From contig JAUWKY010000027.1 of NCBI GenBank assembly GCA_030613915.1, positions 1 through 11,554 of the forward strand: a stretch of DNA of 11,554 nucleotides, written 5' to 3'. The translations under genes were made by a program, and so were the position numbers. The notes beneath the pieces are model-generated. The model worked only from the letters and a program-made list of their open reading frames with translations. It had not been told where the DNA came from and searched no databases. The DNA is from Syntrophobacterales bacterium. GTDB lineage: Bacteria > Desulfobacterota > Syntrophobacteria > BM002. Positions 6,156 through 11,554 of the stretch are shown here, one piece after another; position 1 is the stretch's first letter, and every line of letters begins with the position of its first letter.

Positions 6156-9092
6156 TTATTGTTTTTCCAGTTCCTCGATCTCTTGGAGACGGCGAGTGTT
6201 CTCTGTGTCTTTCTCGCCGGGGTGTCCCAAGGTGTTCAGCATGTGAGTTACGCTCCCAAGCACGCTAAGGCAAATGGCCAATTCAAAAAGGAATGATGTA
6301 CTCAGGTGGAACCCTTTAGGAAGGGGCAGCCCCAGCATGTGGCCAAAATCAACGTTGGAGAAAAAGTTGCCGTTAATGAAGGCAGCCATAATACCCGTAA
6401 AGATAGCCAGCAAAATACCCGCGGCGATTAAAGGTGAAGCTTTAAGCCAGTTCAACCGACGCCTGGTCTCATCATAGCCAAAAACAACATACCAGAAGCC
6501 CACAGCTAGGCTGATAATTACCCCGGCGGTGAAACCGTCACCGGGCTGGTCGTGTCCGTACATTATGTCAGTTACTCCGATTACCATTGCCACCGGCAGC
6601 GCCACGTAAGCCAAGACCCGGATGAACGATGACGGTTTTTGGCCACCGATGCCGAGTGTTGGAAATGGAGGTGCACTGGGGACAGGCAGTTCATCAAGTT
6701 GGCTGCCAGTGTCCCCGAACTTGCGGGCTGCATAACGCAACAGTGTGTATATTCCAAGACCCGCCAAGCTGAACACACCGATTTCAATCAGGGTATCCAG
6801 ACCGCGGAAGTCCGCGATGATAGCTCCCACAATGCTCTTGGACCCGACCATGGTTTTGGCATTTGCCTGGTAAAAAGGTGTCACTACACTCTGGCGGGAT
6901 CGAGAAAGCAGCGCCGACAGGGTGATCAGCATTACCATCACTCCACTGACCACTGCAATCAGAGCATCGCGCCCCAGGCCGGCAGGGCTTTGCCTGAAGG
7001 TTACATCCTGTGCTTTGAGACGTTGTAGTCGAGGCAGTCGCGCTAAGGCGAGCACCAGAATTACCATCGCCAAGATATCCACTACTATCTGCACCAGGGC
7101 CACGTCAGGGGCTGATTCCAATACCATCAACCCTGCAATGCCGAAACCGGAAGCGCACAGGGCAAGAATGGCAGTAAAGTCGCTGCCAACCACGATACTG
7201 GCCAGGGAAGCCCCGACAATGAGAAACAAAGCGAAGATACGAAGAATTGCCATTTCGCCGCTGAAACTTAATGAGGGCCACCTCATTACTGATAGGTCCA
7301 GCTCCAGTGACAGGCCACGGAAACCGATAAACAGCATCACAGTACCGGCTAAAATAATCACCAGGTAAGTGCGGAGCTTGCCTTGTTGCAGCCGGGTGGC
7401 CCAAGAGGCAGATCTGTCGATGGTGGCCAGTATTCCATCGTAAAGAGTGTTGAAGGTGAGTCTTGGGGCAAGACGAGCTTGAAATTCCCGTACTTGTTCT
7501 CGGTAGATGAACAGGGCTACTCCAGAACTTATGGCTAGGGCAGACAGAAGCAACGGCACGTTGAGGCCGGTCCACAGGGCCAAGGAAACCTTAACTTTGA
7601 AGCCGTGAGCAGCCCGAGCCGCATTGGCCAGCAGTGCGGCTTCGTCTTTCGGCCCAGGCAGCTGAGCAAGGATCAGGGACATGATGGCCGGGATGGCAGG
7701 CGCCAGCACCATTGTCTTGGGAGCCTCGTGACCACGAACGGTTGGATCCCGCGGCTCTCCCATAAAGGTATCCCACAACAGCATGACCGCCAGGGTGAAC
7801 ATCAATGCCCCGGTGACAATACTTGCCAGGGTGAATATCCAAGCCACCATGTTAGGTAATGAGGGATGAAAGGCCGTTGCTAGCAAAGTTTCTTTTGCCA
7901 AAAAGCCAAACAGCGGGGGTAAGCCCGCCATTGACAGCGCGGCGATTGCACCAACTCCAAAGGTATAAGGCATGGACCGGCGTAAACCGCCAAGGCGGCG
8001 CAAATCCCTTGTTCCCGTTTGGTGATCCACAATGCCAGCCACCATAAATAAAGCGCTCTTGTACAGGGCATGGGCCAGGATACCGATTACCAGCGCCTTG
8101 AAAGCGATCTCAATATCCTGCCCGATCATCACCATGAGCATGCCCAACTGGCTAATGGTGGAGTAAGCCAGTAACGATTTCAGGTCATTCTGTTTCAAGC
8201 CCAGGTAGGCGCCAGCTAACATTGTGGCCATACCCACAAGTGTCAGTAGCCAGAACCAGATTTCCGTTTGTCCCAGGACGGGGTTTAGACGGGCCATAAG
8301 GTAGATGCCGCCTTTTACCATGGTGGCCGAATGGAGATAGGCACTGGCAGGTGTGGGTGCACTCATGGCATCCGGCAACCAGATGTGGAAAGGAAATTGA
8401 GCGCTTTTGGTGAAACCCCCAAGCGCCACCAATGCCAAGATCACGGGATAAAATGTGCTGTTGCGCAGCAGATCCCCGCTGGCCAAAATCGTAATAAAAC
8501 TGGTGCTGCCACAGACGTGACTGACAAAGAGCAGCCCGATGAGCAAGGCTATACCGCCGCCACCAGTGATGAATAGCGCTTTGAACGCTCCCCTCCTAGC
8601 GGTCTCGTCGTTGTACTTGTAGGCCACCAGCAGGAACGAGATGATGCTGGTTGCTTCCCAAAAGATAAACAGGGTAAGTACATCGCCGGCCATGACCAGG
8701 CCCAGCATAGCCCCCATGAAAAGGAGCATGTAGGTCAAGAAGCGCCAGGCAGATCGGTCACCCTTGAAATATTGCCCGGCGTAGATAATGACCAGGGTGC
8801 CAATGAGGGTTATTAGAAGTCCGAAGAGCCCGCTCAGACTGTCTAAATAGAGCCCCGCTATGAGCCCAATTGAGGGCAGCCATGCTACTTGCCAGGATAA
8901 AATCAGATTGGCTTGCAGGTTGTCCAGAAACGATACCAGGATACAAAAGGATGATAACGGTGCCAGGGCCAACAACCAGCTAAGTTGGGTCACAGTTAGC
9001 CGCCGATTTAGCCACGGCAGGCCAAACAACGCAGACAGCAGCGCGCCTGAGAAGATAATAATAAGAGGTAACAATACGGCTGATTCGGGCAT
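6156..9092 (-). CDS. mrpAB: Fused Mrp Na+/H+ antiporter subunits A and B
   Basis: This 978-residue membrane protein joins two subunits that are separate in Bacillus. Residues 1 to about 500 are the NuoL-like part, with Glu146 in FIFWEATSI, Lys229 in TKSAQFPFHIWLPDAMSAPT and His341/Lys345 in LAHALYKSALF. Residues of about 590-795 are the MrpA-specific C-terminal part, including SAPDVALVQIVVDI and IIADFRGLDTLIEI. After a Pro-rich linker, residues of about 820-965 are MrpB (MnhB domain), with YGHDQPGDGFTAGVI. The charged tail is cytoplasmic. A-B fusions are usual in Gram-negative Mrp/Pha/Sha operons. The ATG at 9092 is preferred; an in-frame TTG at 9110 would add six residues but has no ribosome binding site, and the site before the ATG is also weak. 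It is the first gene of the mrpAB-C-D-E-F-G operon. Confidence 0.96.
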   Translation of the reverse strand: MPESAVLLPLIIIFSGALLSALFGLPWLNRRLTVTQLSWLLALAPLSSFCILVSFLDNLQANLILSWQVAWLPSIGLIAGLYLDSLSGLFGLLITLIGTLVIIYAGQYFKGDRSAWRFLTYMLLFMGAMLGLVMAGDVLTLFIFWEATSIISFLLVAYKYNDETARRGAFKALFITGGGGIALLIGLLFVSHVCGSTSFITILASGDLLRNSTFYPVILALVALGGFTKSAQFPFHIWLPDAMSAPTPASAYLHSATMVKGGIYLMARLNPVLGQTEIWFWLLTLVGMATMLAGAYLGLKQNDLKSLLAYSTISQLGMLMVMIGQDIEIAFKALVIGILAHALYKSALFMVAGIVDHQTGTRDLRRLGGLRRSMPYTFGVGAIAALSMAGLPPLFGFLAKETLLATAFHPSLPNMVAWIFTLASIVTGALMFTLAVMLLWDTFMGEPRDPTVRGHEAPKTMVLAPAIPAIMSLILAQLPGPKDEAALLANAARAAHGFKVKVSLALWTGLNVPLLLSALAISSGVALFIYREQVREFQARLAPRLTFNTLYDGILATIDRSASWATRLQQGKLRTYLVIILAGTVMLFIGFRGLSLELDLSVMRWPSLSFSGEMAILRIFALFLIVGASLASIVVGSDFTAILALCASGFGIAGLMVLESAPDVALVQIVVDILAMVILVLALARLPRLQRLKAQDVTFRQSPAGLGRDALIAVVSGVMVMLITLSALLSRSRQSVVTPFYQANAKTMVGSKSIVGAIIADFRGLDTLIEIGVFSLAGLGIYTLLRYAARKFGDTGSQLDELPVPSAPPFPTLGIGGQKPSSFIRVLAYVALPVAMVIGVTDIMYGHDQPGDGFTAGVIISLAVGFWYVVFGYDETRRRLNWLKASPLIAAGILLAIFTGIMAAFINGNFFSNVDFGHMLGLPLPKGFHLSTSFLFELAICLSVLGSVTHMLNTLGHPGEKDTENTRRLQEIEELEKQ

Positions 9093-9101
9093 GTCAATTA
9101 A

Positions 9102-9167
9102 CCACGGCAAAATTGTTTTGTCAGTCTATAGCTTAATGATGCGAATTTCAAAAAGAATTTGCCGTGG
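9102..9167 (-). promoter_or_regulatory. Inverted repeat flanking a candidate mrp promoter
   Basis: CCACGGCAAA (forward 9102-9111) and TTTGCCGTGG (forward 9158-9167) are perfect 10-bp inverted arms 46 nt apart; the match extends by two more pairs if one base is bulged. On the - strand the spacer holds TTGAAA (9151-9146) and TATAGA (9130-9125) 15 nt apart, a sigma-70-like pair with short spacing. Its start would fall near 9118, giving a leader of about 26 nt to the ATG at 9092. The arms could be paired operator sites around the promoter. If transcription comes from usp, they could form an RNA hairpin whose 3' arm ends 9 nt before the mrpAB ATG, over the ribosome-binding region. Confidence 0.42.
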
Positions 9168-9330
9168 ACCATTGGAGTGGTCATAAAGTGGCGTGGATTT
9201 GACCAGAAAGGCTTTGTTTGTTCCAACAAAGAACATCGAGATGTAGTCAGGAACAGGGCAGACAATACCGATACCTGTGTCCCTAGAAAAAACTACTTGT
9301 TGCGCTATACGAGTGGGAGCTCTCAACGCC
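9168..9330 (-). other. usp-mrpAB spacer with an unsupported small frame
   Basis: No terminator is visible between usp and mrpAB, so readthrough into the mrp operon is possible. A 66-codon frame runs on the - strand from TTG 9326 to 9126, starting 4 bases after the usp stop. It has no ribosome binding site and no recognised domain, and its end overlaps the candidate mrp promoter. I do not call it a gene. Confidence 0.3.
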
Positions 9331-10272
9331 TTAAAGCACGATCCAGGTGGCCATCCCGGTGCTGCTTCGTAGGACTTTGCTGGAGACGCTGCCCATAAAG
9401 AACTCTCTCACTCCAGAAAGGCCTCGCCTACCCATGACAATGGTCCCGTAGCCATTTTTCCGTGCCTCTTCCAGAATGTCGTTGGCCGCGCTGCGGCTTC
9501 CGCTCATTATTTTGGTGCTAATCTGGGACTCGCTGACGCCTGCCTCCAGAAGCATCTCTTTGGCCTTTTTCAAATACGGTTCGATTTCTTGTCCTGCCTT
9601 GCTCTTCCAGAGCTCTTCAAGTTCCGGAGCCTCCTCCAGCACCTCCAAGGGAACGAATCCTCTCAAATGCTGTGTGGTGTGGAAAAGTGTCACCGGACAA
9701 TCTGTTCCGGAAAGCATGAAGCCGGCATGGTCAACAGCCCTGAGGGCGTTTTCCGAATTATCTATGGCAATGAGCACCCGGTTTGAGGTGACAGCACCCT
9801 CCACAATCCACACCGGACAGACGCGGCAGCATTCGATGAGCTTGCTTGCGACCTCACCCATGAAAAAGGCCTCCAGTTTACTTCGGCCGCGGGTGGTCAT
9901 GAGCACAGCATCTGCTCGCTTGCTTTCCACCCAATTGCAAATATCCTGGGCAATGCCCCGATCTTTTTTTCGAGAAACAGTCTGCACCAGATCTTCTTTG
10001 AAACCCTTCTTGACCAGGAGGTCTTTGGCCTTTGAGAGGATCTTATCGGCCAGGCGAATATTCTTGTTTTCCAGGGCTTTCAGTTTCATGGCGATCTCAC
10101 GCTTCATAGAACGATCATCCGCAAGGATTGGCGGCAGACTGGGGAGGACATACTTGAGAGTAACTTCCAGATTGTGCCTGCTACCGTACAAAAGATGGAG
10201 ATAGTCCAGAGATCTCAGTGCATTTTCAGAACCATCTACAGGCAGAACAACCATTTTGCTTAACTCAGTCAT
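9331..10272 (-). CDS. Tandem-domain universal stress protein (UspA family)
   Basis: This is a 313-residue cytoplasmic protein. The ATG at 10272 is chosen because AAGGAG (10283-10278) lies 5 nt upstream; an earlier in-frame start at 10290 has no such site. Two Usp domains follow each other: residues 6-158 (MVVLPVDGSENALRSLD to CPVWIVEG) and 164-313 (RVLIAIDNSENALRAVD to TWIVL). Domain 2 has the complete ATP-binding signature G-2x-G-9x-G-S (Gly281, Gly284, Gly294, Ser295). Domain 1 is degenerate: Thr126 replaces the first Gly and Glu140 follows Gly139 where Ser/Thr is usual, so only domain 2 is predicted to bind ATP in the standard way. It is on the same strand as mrpAB, 238 bases upstream of it. 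Its upstream region is occupied by the MITE-like element. Confidence 0.93.
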   Translation of the reverse strand: MTELSKMVVLPVDGSENALRSLDYLHLLYGSRHNLEVTLKYVLPSLPPILADDRSMKREIAMKLKALENKNIRLADKILSKAKDLLVKKGFKEDLVQTVSRKKDRGIAQDICNWVESKRADAVLMTTRGRSKLEAFFMGEVASKLIECCRVCPVWIVEGAVTSNRVLIAIDNSENALRAVDHAGFMLSGTDCPVTLFHTTQHLRGFVPLEVLEEAPELEELWKSKAGQEIEPYLKKAKEMLLEAGVSESQISTKIMSGSRSAANDILEEARKNGYGTIVMGRRGLSGVREFFMGSVSSKVLRSSTGMATWIVL

Positions 10273-10296
10273 AATGTCTCCTTCGGTCAAATGGAT

Positions 10297-10514
10297 TAAC
10301 CCGGATATTTCATGAATAACTTGCTGCGACCACGGATATGGCCATCCTTCTCTCCGAGCTGTAGGCTCTACGAGCCGGAAGCCTGGCGTCCTCGGGTGTC
10401 GGCCCCTGCGACGTACCGTTCAGGTACGTCTCGGACCAATCCCGCGGGACGGTTGCCAGGTGGCACACCCATCTTCGTAGTCTCGCGACAGCAATTCATG
10501 AAATATCCGGGTTA
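10297..10514. mobile_element. MITE-like palindrome-ended element, 218 bp
   Basis: TAACCCGGATATTTCATGAA begins the left end (10297-10317), and the exact 21-bp reverse complement closes the right end (10494-10514). The inside is GC-rich and non-coding and carries perfect small hairpins: GGCTC-TAC-GAGCC (10364-10376), GACGTACC-GTTCA-GGTACGTC (10410-10430) and a CCCGCGGG palindrome (around 10441-10448). No transposase and no clear target duplication are visible. A 27-bp piece spanning the right end recurs at 942-968, which supports a dispersed family. The left end is only 14 bases from the usp ribosome binding site, so it has probably displaced or supplied the usp promoter. A REP/BIME-like structural repeat is an alternative reading. 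Confidence 0.72.
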
Positions 10515-10517
10515 GGT

Positions 10518-10803
10518 ATGCATCGATTGATCTGGTTAAAATTCGCTTGGAAGCTACTATCCCGTACAAACTGAGATAAGATGAATCGTACGTCACTCAA
10601 GGTTGATGGTAGAAATTGTCCCCCGTTGTGGTCAGCCTGTGGCATCCAATCCAGCGACAAAGCACTGTTGACCAAATAGAATAAGCCGCCCCATACTACT
10701 TGTCAATACCACCAAGACCACAGCTTAAACCTTGAACCCCACTGATTTGAATAAGTGTTTTGTAGATCCATCCAGTCGAGATAGTTGTGCGGATTGATGT
10801 GGT
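10518..10803. other. Intergenic region without recognisable gene
   Basis: About 290 bases without a supported ORF on either strand, and no tRNA-like cloverleaf. It should contain the promoter of usp if that gene is not transcribed from within the MITE-like element, but I see no - strand -35/-10 pair good enough to call. Confidence 0.4.
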
Positions 10804-10856
10804 TTGTGATGTGACACAATCAATTCAGGATGACACTATGTGGGCGTGTCAATGCA
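10804..10856 (+). promoter_or_regulatory. Clustered TGACAC half-sites with a sigma-54-like motif
   Basis: TTGTG-N6-CACAA (10804-10819) is an inverted repeat. TGACAC occurs at 10812-10817 and 10831-10836, and its inverse GTGTCA at 10846-10851, so the last two form TGACAC-N9-GTGTCA. Overlapping this, TGGGCGTGTCAATGCA (10841-10856) keeps the GG-N10-GC spacing of sigma-54 promoters, with a good -12 and a poor -24. The predicted start, near 10867, coincides with the 5' edge of the structured segment that follows. The pattern is clear; the regulatory reading is inference. Confidence 0.35.
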
Positions 10857-10860
10857 GATC

Positions 10861-10910
10861 AAATAAGAAGAGAAACCCCCACTGATCGTCCCGTGGGAGA
10901 CCAGTGGGGG
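10861..10910 (-). terminator. Strong hairpin with T-rich tail, reading leftward
   Basis: CCCCCACTG (10876-10884) pairs perfectly with CAGTGGGGG (10902-10910). Inside, GUC/GAC and CC/GG pairs continue the stem around a GTG loop. Read on the - strand, the stem is followed by TTTCTCTTCTTATTT, which suits intrinsic termination of leftward transcription, for example from the zinc-ribbon genes or from a - strand RNA. It is also the first hairpin of the structured segment at 10867-11030. Confidence 0.55.
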
Positions 10911-11030
10911 CCAGGTAAGGCCAACCTCGTTGGGGACCTGACATCCCTAGAGAAGAGACAACGAGAAGGAAGCCCCACCTCATCCTAGAGCCATGAAAAA
11001 ATCGTGCCATCTCAGGCCGGTTCTCTTTTT
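10867..11030. ncRNA. Candidate structured non-coding RNA (strand uncertain)
   Basis: Three strong hairpins lie in 164 bases: CCCCCACTG/CAGTGGGGG (10876-10910); CAGGT-CCAAC-CTC-GTTGG-ACCTG (10912-10940), with unpaired AAGG and GG; and CCTAGAG/CTCAGG with CATGA-AAAAA-TCGTG inside (10984-11016). The ends pair too: AAGAGAA (10868-10874) with TTCTCTT (11021-11027), followed by more T. The third hairpin has a G-U pair on the + strand that would be A-C on the - strand, favouring +, as does the sigma-54-like motif. A - strand promoter (TTGTCT-18-TATAAG) and T-rich tail favour the opposite. No protein frame here is convincing. I do not recognise an RNA family; SRP, 6S and tmRNA do not fit. Confidence 0.4.
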
Positions 11031-11055
11031 CCAATTATTTTTGGGAACTTACAGT

Positions 11056-11085
11056 CTTATACAACTCAAGTTTTTCGGGAGACAA
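11056..11085 (-). promoter_or_regulatory. Candidate - strand sigma-70 promoter
   Basis: On the - strand TTGTCT (11085-11080) and TATAAG (11061-11056) are 18 nt apart. The -10 is a good match and the -35 a moderate one. The start near 11049 would produce an RNA of roughly 190 nt ending in the hairpin and T-rich tail at 10910-10861. Confidence 0.4.
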
Positions 11086-11165
11086 TTGGCAATTAAATAC
11101 CGAGATTGTTACGAAAAGTACCACTTTGGTGTGCCGGCACAGAGAGGGGAAAGGATACTGATGGG

Positions 11166-11354
11166 CTAGGCAACCGCACCAAATGGCCAGTTAATCGAAA
11201 CTAGCTCAAGCACAGAGAAAAACTTCGCCTCACAGTGCTCACAAAGATAGTATTTGCTTCCGGGTAGAAAGCGCATCCAAAAACTGCGTCTTATTCGATG
11301 ACGATCAATGCCTCCACATTTGGGACAGGCTTTGCCACGAATAAATATACCCAT
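11166..11354 (-). CDS. Small zinc-ribbon protein, 62 residues
   Basis: The ATG at 11354 is chosen because AAGGA lies 7 nt upstream; a longer frame starting at GTG 11423 overlaps the preceding small gene and lacks a good site. The protein has two Cys pairs, CPKC (10-13) and CEHC (38-41), separated by a basic stretch rich in Arg and aromatic residues (DRHRIRRSFWMRFLPGSKYY). This is a typical zinc ribbon with a C-x2-C, 24-residue spacer, C-x2-C arrangement. A hydrophobic tail (FFSVLELVSINWPFGAVA) follows. Such proteins may bind nucleic acid or partner proteins; the function is unknown. It lies 31 bases downstream of another zinc-ribbon frame on the same strand. Confidence 0.75.
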   Translation of the reverse strand: MGIFIRGKACPKCGGIDRHRIRRSFWMRFLPGSKYYLCEHCEAKFFSVLELVSINWPFGAVA

Positions 11355-11385
11355 TATATGATCCTTGCCATCATGCACAATAGAG

Positions 11386-11520
11386 TCAGCTTCTCTCACC
11401 AGGTTGAGATAGTGGTTCACCACAGACTGGGCATCTCTTTTCAGCTGGCCTGATCAACAGTGTCGCCTTGCACTGAGTACATATGACCTTGTTGAGCTTT
11501 ATTTTATTATCTTCGGTCAT
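11386..11520 (-). CDS. Tiny rubredoxin-like zinc-ribbon protein, 44 residues
   Basis: From ATG 11520 this frame encodes a protein with CTQC (14-17) and CPVC (30-33), a C-x2-C, 12-residue spacer, C-x2-C knuckle with CPVCGE as in short zinc ribbons. It is too small for usual gene-length cutoffs. No good ribosome binding site precedes the ATG. The frame stays open to the window edge and contains another ATG at 11553, which would add MVALGCTLSCK with two more cysteines, so the real start may lie there or beyond. The next zinc-ribbon gene starts 31 bases later, suggesting a bicistron. The spaced cysteine pairs make chance unlikely. Confidence 0.6.
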   Translation of the reverse strand: MTEDNKIKLNKVICTQCKATLLIRPAEKRCPVCGEPLSQPGERS

Positions 11521-11554
11521 CTTGCAAGAGAGTGTACAGCCCAATGCAACCATT

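Noticed and set aside
7105..7575. Long open frames in other phases within mrpAB, mrpD and usp
   Set aside because: They lie inside genes with clear family motifs and have no domains or start signals of their own.
9126..9326. 66-codon frame between usp and mrpAB
   Set aside because: TTG start, no ribosome binding site, no domain, and its end overlaps the inverted repeat and promoter-like sequence.
10291..10520. Target-site duplication around the MITE-like element
   Set aside because: The flanks (ATGGAT on the left, GGTATG on the right) do not give a convincing direct repeat, so the insertion mechanism cannot be inferred.
10867..11030. Identity of the structured segment as SRP RNA, 6S RNA or tmRNA
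   Set aside because: A GTCAGGTCC-like string and GAAGGAAGC occur, but on opposite strands and without the SRP GGAA-loop helix. The hairpins are local and do not form the one long bulged rod of 6S, and there is no tRNA-like end for tmRNA.
10849..11034. 61-codon frame on the - strand across the structured segment
   Set aside because: It runs through the hairpins and terminator, has no recognisable domain, and its composition follows the inverted repeats. It is most likely non-coding.
11355..11423. Longer zinc-ribbon protein starting at GTG 11423
   Set aside because: The added residues overlap the preceding small zinc-ribbon frame and lack a good ribosome binding site, whereas ATG 11354 has AAGGA at ideal spacing.
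1..11554. CRISPR array, tRNA or rRNA genes, transposase genes
   Set aside because: I looked on both strands and saw no regularly spaced direct repeats, no cloverleaf with CCA-type end and no transposase motifs.

Overview
The window reads as chromosomal DNA of an anaerobic Gram-negative bacterium, most likely Desulfobacterota (deltaproteobacterial). This is an inference from gene content: a secreted OB-fold protein, an outer-membrane histidine-phosphatase-type lipoprotein, a very acidic protein with a helical C-terminal tail, a two-domain universal stress protein, a fused MrpAB antiporter subunit and paired small zinc ribbons. The repeat families at 1-116 and 10297-10514 also resemble dispersed elements I associate with that group. 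No database search was possible.

Layout. Positions 1-430 hold an AT-rich dispersed repeat and non-coding DNA. Three genes follow on the + strand: a secreted OB-fold protein (431-928, with a terminator at 1028-1061), an acidic protein with 31-residue internal repeats (1394-2338) preceded by a doubtful small ORF, and a lipoprotein of the histidine phosphatase fold that has lost its second catalytic histidine (2473-3054). Convergent to these, on the - strand, is a complete Mrp-type Na+/H+ antiporter operon in the order mrpAB-C-D-E-F-G (9092 down to 3096), with a universal stress protein gene immediately upstream (10272-9331). A 218-bp palindrome-ended, MITE-like element (10297-10514) abuts the usp leader. 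One 27-bp copy of its end lies alone behind the OB-fold gene about 9.5 kb away.

From 10515 to the right edge there is no convincing large gene. This stretch holds clustered TGACAC-type half-sites, a strongly structured segment (10867-11030) that may be an uncharacterised non-coding RNA or a long terminator region, and two consecutive tiny zinc-ribbon genes on the - strand, one of which is only 44 codons.

How the genes fit together: the Mrp complex is an inner-membrane, proton-motive-force-driven sodium exporter made from NADH-dehydrogenase-like subunits, so the core of the window serves Na+ and pH homeostasis. The tandem UspA protein is on the same strand and may be read into the same transcript as a stress response partner. 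A promoter-like sequence inside an inverted repeat just before mrpAB could give the antiporter its own control. The least explained parts are the structured segment at 10.8-11.03 kb, the histidine-less phosphatase lipoprotein and the acidic repeat protein.
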